A stretch of DNA of 64,000 nt, from contig NZ_JBOUVX010000003.1 of assembly GCF_050789285.1 (NCBI RefSeq), positions 434,001-498,000 of the forward strand, given 5' to 3'. Position numbers and translations under genes: made by a program. How positions within the stretch are numbered: position 1 is the first letter of the stretch; every line of letters starts with the position of its first letter. Source of the DNA: CAVPWP01 sp050789285. Its GTDB lineage: Bacteria > Pseudomonadota > Alphaproteobacteria > Rhodobacterales > Rhodobacteraceae. The notes below the pieces were generated by a model. The model saw only the letters and a program-made list of their open reading frames with translations. It made no database searches and was not told the DNA's origin. Shown piece by piece: positions 51,196 to 59,761 of the stretch.

Positions 51196-52068
51196 ATGAA
51201 CGAGTCGTGCGCAAACAGGATGATCGGCATCGACGGCGGGGGGTCCTCCTGCCGCTTCGCGCTGCTCGACGGCGGCGCGCGGATCGAGGTTTCGCTTGGC
51301 GCGGCCAATGCCTTTTCCGACCGCCCGGGCACCATCGCGACCCTGCGCGACGGGATCGCGGCGCTTGCCGCCCGCGCCGGGCTCACCCCCGACGACATCG
51401 CCGGCGCGCGCCTGCACGCGGGCCTGGCCGGCATCATGACGCCCGCCGACGCGGCCGAGGTCGCCGCCGCCCTGCCCGTTCGCACCGCCCGCGTCACCGA
51501 CGACCGCCCGACCACGCTGCGGGGCGCGCTTGGCGGGGCCGAGGGCACGCTTGCGGCGATCGGGACGGGGTCCTTCTTCGGCCGTCAGGCGGCCGGCCGC
51601 ACCGGTTTCATCGGCGGCTGGGGCTTCCGGCTGGGGGACGAGGCGTCGGGCGCCTGGATCGGGCGCGCGCTTCTTGCCGCGACGCTTCACGCCGTCGACG
51701 GCGTGCGGCCGCGCACCGGCCTTGTCGACGCCACGCTGGCTGATTTCGGCAACAATCCCGCGGCCCTCGTCACGGCGGCGCAGGGCTTCGCCCCGCGCGA
51801 CTTTGCGGCCTTCGCCGCCCGCGTGGTCGAGGCCGGCCTGCAGGGCGACCCGCTTGCCGAAGAGTTGATGCGCGAAGGCGCCGACTGGATCCTGAAGGCC
51901 GCCGCCGCCCTTGGCTGGCGGCGGGGCGAGGCGCTGTGCCTGACCGGCGGGCTTGGGCCGCATTACGCCCGCGTCCTTGACGCCGACGTGGTCGCGCCCA
52001 GGGGCACCGCCGTTGACGGCGCGCTGGCGCTTGCCGCCGATCTTCCGCGCGGCGGGGACGCGCCATGA
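51196..52068 (+). CDS. BadF/BadG-type N-acetylhexosamine kinase
   Basis: 290-residue ASKHA-fold kinase. RMIGIDGGGSSCRFALLDGG is the phosphate-1 motif with the adenosine-side Asp, AAIGTGSFFGR the second, and FIGGWGFRLGDEASGAWIGR the BadF/NAGK-type sugar site; the GGLGPHYARVL segment is the adenosine motif. Relatives include mammalian GlcNAc kinase and clostridial MurK, which phosphorylates both MurNAc and GlcNAc. In this locus it would phosphorylate the sugar delivered by the ABC importer, since no PTS gene is present. Overlaps the next gene as ATGA. ATG at 51196 preferred over 51220 because AAAGG precedes it. Confidence 0.82.
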   Translation: MNESCANRMIGIDGGGSSCRFALLDGGARIEVSLGAANAFSDRPGTIATLRDGIAALAARAGLTPDDIAGARLHAGLAGIMTPADAAEVAAALPVRTARVTDDRPTTLRGALGGAEGTLAAIGTGSFFGRQAAGRTGFIGGWGFRLGDEASGAWIGRALLAATLHAVDGVRPRTGLVDATLADFGNNPAALVTAAQGFAPRDFAAFAARVVEAGLQGDPLAEELMREGADWILKAAAALGWRRGEALCLTGGLGPHYARVLDADVVAPRGTAVDGALALAADLPRGGDAP

Positions 52069-52823
52069 CCGTCACCGAGTACCTGCGCCCCGAACACTGG
52101 CGCCGCGAGGCCGAGGGCCCGCGCTACGTGCAGCTTCGCAAGCGGATCGAAGAGGCGATCGAGACCGGCGTGCTCTTGCCCGACGCGCCGCTTCCCCCCG
52201 AACGCGAGATCGCCGCCCTGACCGACCTCAGCCGCGTCACCGTGCGCAAGGCGATCCAGGAGCTTGTCGACCGTGGCCTTGTCGTGCAGCGGCAGGGATC
52301 GGGGTCGTTCGTGCGCGAGCGTCCGCTTCGCGTCGAACAGTCCCTGTCGCGGCTCACCTCGTTTTCCGAGGACATGGCCCGGCGCGGCCTGACCTCGACT
52401 TCGACCTGGCTCGAAAAGGGGATCTTCGTCCCCTCGCCCGACGAGGTCGTGGCGCTGGCGCTATCGTCGGGCGACGGGGTGTCGCGCATCACTCGCCTGC
52501 GCGAGGCCGGCGGCCGGCCCATGGCGATCGAGCGCGCGTCGCTTCCCGTCGACCTTCTGCCTGATCCCGAGGCGGTCACCCGGTCGCTTTACGAGGCGCT
52601 CGAACGCGACGGCAACCGACCGATCCGCGCGATCCAGAAGATCTCGGCCATCAACCTCGACGACGACACCGCCGCCCGCCTTGGCGTGCCTCCGGGCGCG
52701 GCGGGCCTGAAGATCGAGCGCACGTCCTACCTGCCGTCCGGCCGCGTGGTCGAATTCACCCGCTCGATCTATCGCGGCGATGCCTACGACTTCGTGGCGG
52801 AACTCCGCCTTCCTCCTGCCTGA
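52065..52823 (+). CDS. GntR-family regulator with UTRA domain (amino-sugar type)
   Basis: 252 residues: winged helix (about 20-90, RYVQLRKRIEEAIETGVLLP, PPEREIAALTDLSRVTVRKA) and UTRA ligand domain (about 105-245, with RSIYRGDAYDFVAEL at the end as in NagR/DasR regulators). NagR-type proteins sense GlcNAc-6-P or GlcN-6-P. The gene starts within the kinase stop (ATGA) and is followed by the SIS deaminase after 9 nt. The paired AGGTATTA-type repeats at the divergent starts are its likely operators. Confidence 0.88.
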   Translation: MTVTEYLRPEHWRREAEGPRYVQLRKRIEEAIETGVLLPDAPLPPEREIAALTDLSRVTVRKAIQELVDRGLVVQRQGSGSFVRERPLRVEQSLSRLTSFSEDMARRGLTSTSTWLEKGIFVPSPDEVVALALSSGDGVSRITRLREAGGRPMAIERASLPVDLLPDPEAVTRSLYEALERDGNRPIRAIQKISAINLDDDTAARLGVPPGAAGLKIERTSYLPSGRVVEFTRSIYRGDAYDFVAELRLPPA

Positions 52824-52832
52824 GAGCTGCCG

Positions 52833-53864
52833 ATGACCCCTGTCCAATCCCAGATGCGCACCGAAATCGCCGAAATCCCCGAGGCGGTCGAGCGCCTGCT
52901 GAGCAGGGGCAATGCGGCCATCGTGGCGGCGGCGGCCGAGGTGGCCGCGCGCAATCCGCGCTTCGCCGTGACCGTGGCGCGCGGATCGTCGGACCACATC
53001 TGCACCTACCTCAAATACGCCGCCGAAATCCTTCTGGGCGTGCCCGTCGCCTCGGTCGGGCCGTCGGTCGCCTCGCTCTATCACGCGCCGCTCAGGCTTC
53101 AGGGCGCGCTTTGCCTGACCGTGTCGCAATCGGGCAAAAGCCCCGACATCGTCGCCATGGCGCGCGCGGCCGCACAGGACGGCGCGCTGACGGTGGCCAT
53201 CACCAACGATCCGGCCTCGCCGCTTGCGCAGGTGTCGGACCATGTCCTCGACATCCACGCGGGCCCCGAGAAAAGCGTGGCCGCGACCAAGACCTTCGTG
53301 ACCTCGGCCGTCGCCGGCCTGATGCTGCTGGCCCACTGGAAGGGGGATGCCGCGCTTCTTGCCGCGCTTGCCGACCTGCCCGACCGGCTGTCCAGGGCCG
53401 TCGCCGTCGACTGGGCGGCGATGCGCGCGGGCCTGACCGGCAAGGAGTCGCTTTACACCCTTGGCCGCGGCCCGGTCTGGGCGATCTCGAACGAGGCGGC
53501 TCTGAAGTTCAAGGAAGTCTGCCAGATCCACGCCGAAAGCTATTCCTCGGCCGAGGTGCTGCATGGCCCGGTCTCGATCGTGGGCGAAGGCTTCCCGGTG
53601 ATCGCCTTCGCCGCCGCAGACGCCGCGGAAGAGGCGCTGGCCCAGACCGCCGACCGGATGGCCGCGACGGGCGCCACCGTCTTTGCCACGACCGACCGCG
53701 TCCAGACCGCGACCCGGCTGGCCCATGTCCGCGCCGGGCACCCGCTTCTCGACCCGATCTGCCTGATCGCCAGTTTCTATGCCAACGTCGAACGGCTGGC
53801 CGTGGAACGCGGGATCGACCCCGACACCCCGCGCCACCTGCGCAAAGTGACGGAGACGCTGTGA
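52833..53864 (+). CDS. SIS-domain sugar-phosphate deaminase (NagB-II/GlmS-like)
   Basis: 343 residues with two SIS domains and no glutaminase domain. First SIS: FAVTVARGSSDHICTYLKYA and LCLTVSQSGKSPDIVAMARA; second SIS: LYTLGRGPVWAISNEAALKF, QIHAESYSSAEVLHGPVSIV (catalytic Glu/His), ending DPDTPRHLRKVTETL like the GlmS isomerase tail. Such stand-alone isomerase domains act as glucosamine-6-phosphate deaminase, giving fructose-6-P and ammonia. It precedes nagA, whose GTG overlaps the stop as GTGA. Confidence 0.87.
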   Translation: MTPVQSQMRTEIAEIPEAVERLLSRGNAAIVAAAAEVAARNPRFAVTVARGSSDHICTYLKYAAEILLGVPVASVGPSVASLYHAPLRLQGALCLTVSQSGKSPDIVAMARAAAQDGALTVAITNDPASPLAQVSDHVLDIHAGPEKSVAATKTFVTSAVAGLMLLAHWKGDAALLAALADLPDRLSRAVAVDWAAMRAGLTGKESLYTLGRGPVWAISNEAALKFKEVCQIHAESYSSAEVLHGPVSIVGEGFPVIAFAAADAAEEALAQTADRMAATGATVFATTDRVQTATRLAHVRAGHPLLDPICLIASFYANVERLAVERGIDPDTPRHLRKVTETL

Positions 53865-55003
53865 CCGCCCCCCTTGCCCTGACCGGCGCCGCCGTCTTCG
53901 ACGGCGACCGCCTGCTGGCCCGCCACGCGGTCGTGCTGGGCGACGGCGTCGTCACCGAGGTCGTCCCCGAGGACGCCCTGCCCCCCGCGATGGACCGGCT
54001 GCCCCTGCCGGGCGGCACCCTGTCGCCCGGCTTCGTCGACCTTCAGGTGAACGGCGGCGGCGGCGTGATGTTCAACGAAGCGCCCAGCGTGGGCACCCTG
54101 CGCACCATCGCCGAAGCCCACGCCCGGCTCGGCGCGACCTCGATCCTGCCCACGCTGATCACTGACCGGGCCGACGTCACCGCCGCCGCCATCGCCGCCG
54201 CGATCGACGCGGTGGCCCGGGGCGTGCCGGGCATCGCGGGGCTGCACCTTGAAGGGCCGCACCTGTCGGTGGCGCGCAAGGGCGCGCATGACCCGGCCCT
54301 GATCCGCCCGATGGACGACGCGGACCTCGCCCGCCTGGTCGACGCGGCCGCGCACCTGCACGCGCTGATGGTGACGGTCGCGCCGGAATCGGTGAACCCG
54401 CAGCAGGTTGCGGCACTGGCCGGTGCGGGCATCCGCGTCTCGCTGGGCCATACCGACTGCGGCTTCGACGATGCGGTGGCCGCCGCCCATGCCGGCGCGG
54501 TCTGCGTCACGCATCTGTTCAACGCGATGAGCCAGCTTGGCAACCGCGAACCCGGCGTGGTCGGCGCGGCCCTTGCCACACCGGGGCTGTCGGCCGGCCT
54601 CATCGCCGACCTGATCCATGTCCACCCCGAGGTGATCCGCGCGGCGCTTGCCGCCAAGCGCGGGCCGGGCCGCGTCTTCCTTGTCAGCGACGCCATGGCG
54701 ACGGCAGGCTCGGACATCGCCCACTTCACGCTGAACGGCCGCCGGATCGAGCGGCGCGACGGGCGGCTGACACTGGCCGACGGCACGCTTGCCGGGGCCG
54801 ACCTCGACCTGGCCACGGCGGTGCGCAACATCGCAGGCCTTGGCGTGGCGCCGGAAACGGCGCTTGCGATGGCCACGACGATCCCCGCCGACCTGATCGG
54901 GCGCGAGGCGCGGCTTGCGCCGGGCGCGCCGGCGGACGTCCTGCATCTGAACGACGACGGGGCGCTGACAGCCGTCTGGCAGGGCGGGCGGCGGATCGTC
55001 TGA
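53861..55003 (+). CDS. nagA: N-acetylglucosamine-6-phosphate deacetylase
   Basis: 380 residues from a GTG overlapping the SIS gene stop. Amidohydrolase fold: GFVDLQVNGGGGVMFNEAPS, LHLEGPHLSVARKGAHDPAL with the metal-binding Glu, VSLGHTDCGFDDAVAAAHAG and THLFNAMSQLGNREPGVVGA with the metal-site His, and the catalytic Asp in FLVSDAMATAGSD. All NagA motifs are intact and length is normal. It converts GlcNAc-6-P, supplied by the kinase or by MurQ, to GlcN-6-P for the SIS deaminase. Last gene of the plus-strand amino-sugar unit; converges with phnM. Confidence 0.95.
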   Translation: MTAPLALTGAAVFDGDRLLARHAVVLGDGVVTEVVPEDALPPAMDRLPLPGGTLSPGFVDLQVNGGGGVMFNEAPSVGTLRTIAEAHARLGATSILPTLITDRADVTAAAIAAAIDAVARGVPGIAGLHLEGPHLSVARKGAHDPALIRPMDDADLARLVDAAAHLHALMVTVAPESVNPQQVAALAGAGIRVSLGHTDCGFDDAVAAAHAGAVCVTHLFNAMSQLGNREPGVVGAALATPGLSAGLIADLIHVHPEVIRAALAAKRGPGRVFLVSDAMATAGSDIAHFTLNGRRIERRDGRLTLADGTLAGADLDLATAVRNIAGLGVAPETALAMATTIPADLIGREARLAPGAPADVLHLNDDGALTAVWQGGRRIV

Positions 55004-55022
55004 CGGCGCCGACGCCGCCCCC

Positions 55023-56171
55023 TCAGGCCACTCGGCGTCCGTGGCTCCAGGTGGCCAGCGGAATCGGAACGCCGCCGGGCCCGCGCCGGAACCGCAGAAG
55101 GTCCGCGCGTCGGCCTTCGGCGATCTTGCCCCGGTCGGTCAGGCCCACGCTTTGCGCGGGCGTCCGCGTCACCGTGGCGATCCCGCGCGGCAGGTCGCCC
55201 CACAGATCGCCCAGCTGCACCGCCGCCAGCAGAAGCGAGGACGGCACATAGTCCGACGACAGGATGTCGAGCGCGTCGCGCTCGGCCAGCGTCCGGGCCG
55301 CCACGTTGCCCGAATGCGACCCGCCGCGCACAAGGTTCGGCGCCCCCATGATCACGTCGATGCCTGCGGCGACACAGGCTCCAGCCGCCTCTTCGGTCGT
55401 CGGAAACTCGGCGATTTCGACCCCGTGGCCCTGCGATACGCGCACCTGCGCTTCGGTGGTGTCGTCGTGGCTGGCCAGCACCGCGCCATAGCGGCGCGCC
55501 GCCGCCACTGCCTCGGCCTCGTGCAGCGCGCCCAGGCGTTCGCGCAGGGTCGTCAGGCGGATCACGTAATTGTCGAACTCGGGCTGGGTCAGCCCGTGCT
55601 TGCCCATCATGTAGTCGGCGTATTTCCCCAGGTTCGAGAACTGCCGCTGCCCCGGCGTGTGATCCATGAGCGACACGATGCCCACGCGGTCCTCGGGCCC
55701 GAACTCGCCCAGCTCCTCGACCAGCGTCTCGGAACAGACCTCGGCGCGCAAGTGCAGGTGATGGCTGATCCGCAGCGCGCCCGCCGCCCGCATCGCCAGG
55801 ATCTCGTCGGCCAGGCTGCGGGCATAGCGGTTGTAGCCCTTGCCGGTCTCCGAGACGATCGAGCCGACCCGAAGCGCGTCGAAGACCGTGGTGATGCCGG
55901 TGCTGGCCAGTTCGGCGTCATGGGCGCTGATCGCGGCGTGGTGCGGCCAGTCCACCCGGGGCCGGGGGGCGATATGCCGCTCGAGGTTGTCGGTGTGCAG
56001 CTCGATCAGCCCCGGCGCAAGGTAGTCGCCGCCCAGGTCCTCGCCCCCCTTCGGCACCCCGGCGCCGGGCTCGACCGCCGCGATCGTGCCGTCGCGGATC
56101 AGCAGGCTTCCCGTCACCACCTCGTCGCCCAGAACCAGCGCGGCATTGGCAAGGATCGTCTCGTCTGTCAT
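55023..56171 (-). CDS. phnM: Ribose 1-methylphosphonate 5-triphosphate diphosphatase PhnM
   Basis: 382-residue amidohydrolase of the C-P lyase pathway, which removes pyrophosphate from the ribosyl-phosphonate triphosphate intermediate. IELHTDNLERHIAPRPRVDW is the canonical PhnM start of the active site (HTDNLE), VLASHDDTTEAQVRVSQGHG and MGAPNLVRGGSHSGNVAART follow, and LSSDYVPSSLLLAAV closes it. Normal length. Transcribed separately from phnN-phnG, being divergent from the DUF1045 gene 50 nt away. A second, divergent PhnM-like protein is encoded at 62731-63909. Confidence 0.94.
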   Translation of the reverse strand: MTDETILANAALVLGDEVVTGSLLIRDGTIAAVEPGAGVPKGGEDLGGDYLAPGLIELHTDNLERHIAPRPRVDWPHHAAISAHDAELASTGITTVFDALRVGSIVSETGKGYNRYARSLADEILAMRAAGALRISHHLHLRAEVCSETLVEELGEFGPEDRVGIVSLMDHTPGQRQFSNLGKYADYMMGKHGLTQPEFDNYVIRLTTLRERLGALHEAEAVAAARRYGAVLASHDDTTEAQVRVSQGHGVEIAEFPTTEEAAGACVAAGIDVIMGAPNLVRGGSHSGNVAARTLAERDALDILSSDYVPSSLLLAAVQLGDLWGDLPRGIATVTRTPAQSVGLTDRGKIAEGRRADLLRFRRGPGGVPIPLATWSHGRRVA

Positions 56172-56221
56172 CTGCCTGTCATTCCCGTCTGCAAGGGACG
56201 CCGAAACACCCCGGAGGCGCC

Positions 56222-56902
56222 ATGATCTTCCGCCGCTACGCCGTCTATTACACGCCCCCGCCCGGGCCGCTGGCCGAGTTCGGCGCGGCCTGGCTGGGCT
56301 GGGACATCGCGCGGGGACGCGCCGTGCCGCAGGCGCCCGCCGACCTGGCGGCCCTGCCCCGGCTGACCGAGACGCCGCGCCGCTATGGCTTTCACGCCAC
56401 GATCAAGCCGCCCTTCGCGCTGGCCGCCGGCACCGAACCCGGGGCGCTTGGCACGGCGGTCGAGGCGCTTGCCCGCACCCTGCCCCCGGCCCGTGCCGCG
56501 GGGCTGCGCCTGTCGCGCATCGGCGCCTTCCTCGCGCTGGTCCCCGAGGGCGACAACACGGCCATCGACGCACTTGCCGCCGCCGTCGTCACCGGCCTCG
56601 ACACCTTCCGCGCGCCGCCGTCCGAGGCCGACCTGGCGCGCCGCCGCGCCGCCGGCCTTTCCCCCGTCGAAGAGGCAAACCTGATGCGCTGGGGCTATCC
56701 CTACGTCCTCGACGCGTTCCGCTTCCACATGACCCTGTCCGGGGCGCTCGCCGACGCGGAGGCCGCCGAAGTCGAGCACGTCCTGCGCCCGCGGCTTGCG
56801 GGGGTCCTGCCCCGCCCCTTCGTCATCGGGGACATCACCCTTGCGGGCGAAGATGCCGAGGGGCGCTTTCATGAACTGAGCCGCCACGCGCTGTCGGGGT
56901 AA
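56222..56902 (+). CDS. DUF1045 phosphonate-metabolism protein (2H phosphoesterase-like)
   Basis: 226 residues. RYGFHATIKPPFALAAGTEP and DAFRFHMTLSGALADAEAAE supply the paired H-x-T motifs (HAT, HMT) of the 2H phosphoesterase fold. The family is found almost only in C-P lyase gene clusters but has no assigned reaction. No phnP-like gene (cyclic ribose-phosphate phosphodiesterase) is in this window, so opening of the 1,2-cyclic phosphate by this protein is an attractive inference. Plus strand, opposite to its neighbours; its last 34 nt overlap the 3' end of phnN antiparallel. Confidence 0.83.
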   Translation: MIFRRYAVYYTPPPGPLAEFGAAWLGWDIARGRAVPQAPADLAALPRLTETPRRYGFHATIKPPFALAAGTEPGALGTAVEALARTLPPARAAGLRLSRIGAFLALVPEGDNTAIDALAAAVVTGLDTFRAPPSEADLARRRAAGLSPVEEANLMRWGYPYVLDAFRFHMTLSGALADAEAAEVEHVLRPRLAGVLPRPFVIGDITLAGEDAEGRFHELSRHALSG

Positions 56903-57429
56903 AGCGCGGCCAGCACCCTGGCCACGGTCGCCTCGACCGGCCCGTCGTTCGACACGCGGATCACGTCATCGCCTGCGACTTCATAGGCCCCGGCCCGCGC
57001 CAGCCGCCCGGCCACGTCCCCGGCGCTCTCGCGTCCCCGCGCGGCCAGCCGGGCGGCCAGAACGGCCGGACCCGCGGTCAGCGCCAGAACCGCCATCCCG
57101 GGAAAGACAGACCGTGCCCGGTCGAGGACCCCGCGCGACAGGTTGGCGACCGCGTCCTGCCCGGCGCCCAGAACCCCGTGCACCCCGGCGGGAATCCCAT
57201 AGGCCAGGCCATGCGCGCGCCAGGACAGCGCATAGGCGCCCGCCGCCTCGGCCGCTGCGAACTCGGCCCGGCTCAGCGCCTCGAAGTCTTCTCCGACCGC
57301 CGCCGCCTCGCGCGTGATCGCGCGCCGCACCCGGAAGAGATCCGGCCGCGCGGCGCAAAGGCCGGCGATCACCGTGTCCTTGCCGACGCCCGAAGGCCCA
57401 ACCACCGCGACGAGGCGCCCGGCCGTCAT
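56869..57429 (-). CDS. phnN: Ribose 1,5-bisphosphate kinase PhnN
   Basis: 186-residue P-loop kinase (guanylate-kinase-like fold). Walker A GPSGVGKDTVIAGL near the N-terminus, RRAITREAAAVGEDFEALSR as the acceptor/lid region, and ALSWRAHGLAYGIPAG typical of PhnN. It converts ribose 1,5-bisphosphate to PRPP, ending C-P lyase catabolism. ATG overlaps the phnL stop by 4 nt. Its 3' end overlaps the convergent DUF1045 gene by 34 nt. Confidence 0.93.
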   Translation of the reverse strand: MTAGRLVAVVGPSGVGKDTVIAGLCAARPDLFRVRRAITREAAAVGEDFEALSRAEFAAAEAAGAYALSWRAHGLAYGIPAGVHGVLGAGQDAVANLSRGVLDRARSVFPGMAVLALTAGPAVLAARLAARGRESAGDVAGRLARAGAYEVAGDDVIRVSNDGPVEATVARVLAALYPDSAWRLSS

Positions 57430-58106
57430 GCCGCCACCGGCGTGAAGCGGCCGACATCGACCTCGCGGTCGGCCACGCGCGCCCGCGCGCCTTCGTCGTG
57501 GAAGATGCCCACGATCGCCGCGCCGCGGGCCTTGGCCTCGTCGATCAGCGCCAGCACGGTCTCGCGGTTGGCGGCGTCAAGGCTCGCCGTCGGCTCGTCC
57601 AGAAGCAGCGCCGGATAGCCATGCACGAACCCGCGGGCGATGTTCACGCGCTGCTGCTCGCCGCCCGAAAAGGTCGTGGGGCTGAGCGCCCAAAGCGTCT
57701 CGGGGATGCGCAGCCGCGTCAGCAGCGCCGCCGCCCGCTGACGGGCCTCATCCGGTGGCACGCCCACCGCAAGCGCCGGCTCGGCCACGACATCAAGCGT
57801 CGGCACGCGCGGGACCACGCGCAGGAACTGGCTGACATATCCAAGGGTTGTTCGCCGCAACTCAAGCACCGCGCGCGGCTGGGCCCGGGCCACGTCGACC
57901 CCGCCCACCACGATCCGCCCCGCGGCGGCAAGATAGTTGCCATAGATCATGCGCATCAACGTCGACTTTCCCGCCCCCGACGGCCCGATCAGCGCCACGC
58001 ACTCGCCGGGCGCGACCGACAGGCCCGCACCCTCCATCACCCGGATCACGGCCCCGCCCTGGTTCACCAGCCGGAAGGTCTTGGCCACACCCTCGATCTC
58101 GATCAT
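57426..58106 (-). CDS. phnL: C-P lyase accessory ATPase PhnL
   Basis: 226 residues with ABC-type motifs but no transporter partner. GPSGAGKST (Walker A), FSGGEQQRVNIARGF (signature), PALLLDEPTASLD (Walker B), AIVGIFHDEGARARVADREV (switch region with the characteristic HDE). In E. coli PhnL binds the C-P lyase core above PhnK. It follows phnK by 54 nt, a gap that contains a palindromic hairpin. Confidence 0.94.
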   Translation of the reverse strand: MIEIEGVAKTFRLVNQGGAVIRVMEGAGLSVAPGECVALIGPSGAGKSTLMRMIYGNYLAAAGRIVVGGVDVARAQPRAVLELRRTTLGYVSQFLRVVPRVPTLDVVAEPALAVGVPPDEARQRAAALLTRLRIPETLWALSPTTFSGGEQQRVNIARGFVHGYPALLLDEPTASLDAANRETVLALIDEAKARGAAIVGIFHDEGARARVADREVDVGRFTPVAA

Positions 58107-58138
58107 GGTCGTCTTCTCTTCTCAAGTACTCCGGGGGT

Positions 58139-58157
58139 GCGGGGGCGGCGCCCCCGC
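58139..58157 (-). terminator. Palindromic hairpin inside the phn operon
   Basis: GCGGGGGC and GCCCCCGC form a perfect 8-bp stem around a GGC loop, sitting between the phnK stop and the phnL start on the minus strand. Its flanks (CTCCGGGGGT) and sequence resemble intergenic palindromes found in other Rhodobacterales, so it could be a repeat element. As the genes are one functional set, it may act as an attenuator or stabiliser rather than a full terminator. Confidence 0.45.
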
Positions 58158-58160
58158 GTC

Positions 58161-58931
58161 TCACGCCTGCAAGACGCTCGACACAAGCAATTGCGTATAG
58201 CCGTGCTGGGGGTCGTCCAGCACCTGGTCGGTCAGCCCGGCCTCGACGACCCGCCCCGCCTTCATCACCATCAGCCGGTGCGCCAGTAGCCGAACCACGG
58301 CCAGATCATGCGTCACCACGATCGCCGACAGGCCCATCTCGCGCACGAGGCCGCGCAGAAGGTCCAGAAGCCGCGCCTGAACGCTGACGTCCAGACCGCC
58401 CGTGGGCTCGTCCATGAACACAAGGCGCGGCCCGCTGACCAGGTTGCGTGCGATCTGAAGCCGCTGCTGCATCCCGCCCGAGAAGCTCGTGGGCCGGTCG
58501 TCCACGCGGTCCTCGGCGATCTCGACACGTCCCAGCCAGTCGATTGCGGTGGCGCGGATCTGTCCATAGTGGCGCGCGCCCACGGCCATCATCCGCTCGC
58601 CCACGTTGCCGCCCGCGCTGACGCCCATGCGCAGCCCGTCGCGGGGGTTCTGGTGGACGAAGGCCCAGTCGGTGCGGCCCAGCATGCGCCGCTCGGCCTC
58701 CGACATCGCCAGCGTATCGCGCGGCCCCTCGGCGCGGGTGTCGAACAGGATGCGCCCGTCGTCAGGGCGAAGATGGCCCGCCAGGCAATTGAGAAGCGTG
58801 GACTTTCCCGACCCGCTTTCACCGACGATCCCCATGACCTCGCCCGGCCAGAGATCGAAGCTCACGTCCGCGCAGCCGATCCGCGCGCCATAGCGCCGGG
58901 TCAGCCCCTCGACCTGCAAGAGCGGGGTCAT
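58161..58931 (-). CDS. phnK: C-P lyase accessory ATPase PhnK
   Basis: 256 residues. GESGSGKSTLLNC (Walker A), FSGGMQQRLQIARNLVSGPR (signature), LVFMDEPTGGLD (Walker B), AIVVTHDLAVVRLLAHRLMV (switch His). The long insertion after Walker A with ARAEGPRD-like Arg-rich sequence is PhnK-like. It binds PhnJ and with PhnL forms an ATPase cap needed in vivo for C-P cleavage. ATG at 58931 overlaps the phnJ stop as ATGA; the upstream in-frame extension lies within phnJ. Confidence 0.94.
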   Translation of the reverse strand: MTPLLQVEGLTRRYGARIGCADVSFDLWPGEVMGIVGESGSGKSTLLNCLAGHLRPDDGRILFDTRAEGPRDTLAMSEAERRMLGRTDWAFVHQNPRDGLRMGVSAGGNVGERMMAVGARHYGQIRATAIDWLGRVEIAEDRVDDRPTSFSGGMQQRLQIARNLVSGPRLVFMDEPTGGLDVSVQARLLDLLRGLVREMGLSAIVVTHDLAVVRLLAHRLMVMKAGRVVEAGLTDQVLDDPQHGYTQLLVSSVLQA

Positions 58932-59761
58932 GCGGCCTCCTCGCGCGTCGCGCGGCAGAAATCGGTGTCGGAACAGACGAACATGCGGGTGCCGTCGTCG
59001 TCGACGATCACCTCGTCGAGATAGCTCGCCGTCGATCCGCACAGCGCGCAGGGATGGTCGGCCTTCGAGGGCTCGAAGGGGTGGTCCTCGAAGTCGAGGC
59101 TGACCACCCTAGTATGGGGCGGCAGGGCATAGATCCTCTGCTCGCGCCCCGCGCCGAACAACTGGATCGCCGGGCAGTCCGACAGCTTCGGGTTGTCGAA
59201 CTTGGGGATGGGCGAAGGATCCATGACATAGCGCCCCTCGACCTTGACGGGATAGGCGTAGGAGGTGGCGATCGCCCCGTGCCGGGCGATGTCCTCGTAA
59301 AGCCGAACATGCATCAACCCGTAGTCCTCCAGCGCATGCATCGTCCGCGTCTCGGTCTCGCGCGGCTCGAGAAAGCGCAGGGGTTCGGGGATCGGCACCT
59401 GGTAGACAAGGATCTGGTCTTCGGTCAAAGCCGTCTCGGGGATGCGGTGGCGGGTCTGGATCACGGTGGCCTCGGCCGTGGCCTCGGTCGTGGCGACACG
59501 GGCGGTCTTTTCGAAGAACTTGCGGATCGACACCGCGTTCGTCGTGTCGTCCGCGCCCTGGTCGATGACCTTGAGCCGGTCCTCCGGCACCAGCGTCGCC
59601 GCCGTCACCTGCACGCCGCCCGTGCCCCACCCGTAGGGCATCGGCATCTCGCGGCTGGCGAAGGGGACCTGATAGCCCGGGATCGCCAGCGCCTTGAGGA
59701 TTGCGCGGCGGATCATCCGCTTGGTCTGTTCGTCAAGATAGGCGAAGTTGTAGTCGGTCAT
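58928..59761 (-). CDS. phnJ: C-P lyase radical SAM subunit PhnJ
   Basis: 277 residues. Cysteines CALC, then C at +22 (FVCSDTDF) and C at +6, reproduce the spacing of E. coli Cys241, 244, 266 and 272, which hold the 4Fe-4S cluster and the cysteinyl radical site; all four are present. Core sequences YLDEQTKRMIRRAILKALAI, MPMPYGWGTGGVQVTAATLV and VYQVPIPEPLRFLEPRETET are typical. It catalyses homolytic C-P bond cleavage. Overlaps phnI by 4 nt at its start. Confidence 0.96.
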   Translation of the reverse strand: MTDYNFAYLDEQTKRMIRRAILKALAIPGYQVPFASREMPMPYGWGTGGVQVTAATLVPEDRLKVIDQGADDTTNAVSIRKFFEKTARVATTEATAEATVIQTRHRIPETALTEDQILVYQVPIPEPLRFLEPRETETRTMHALEDYGLMHVRLYEDIARHGAIATSYAYPVKVEGRYVMDPSPIPKFDNPKLSDCPAIQLFGAGREQRIYALPPHTRVVSLDFEDHPFEPSKADHPCALCGSTASYLDEVIVDDDGTRMFVCSDTDFCRATREEAA

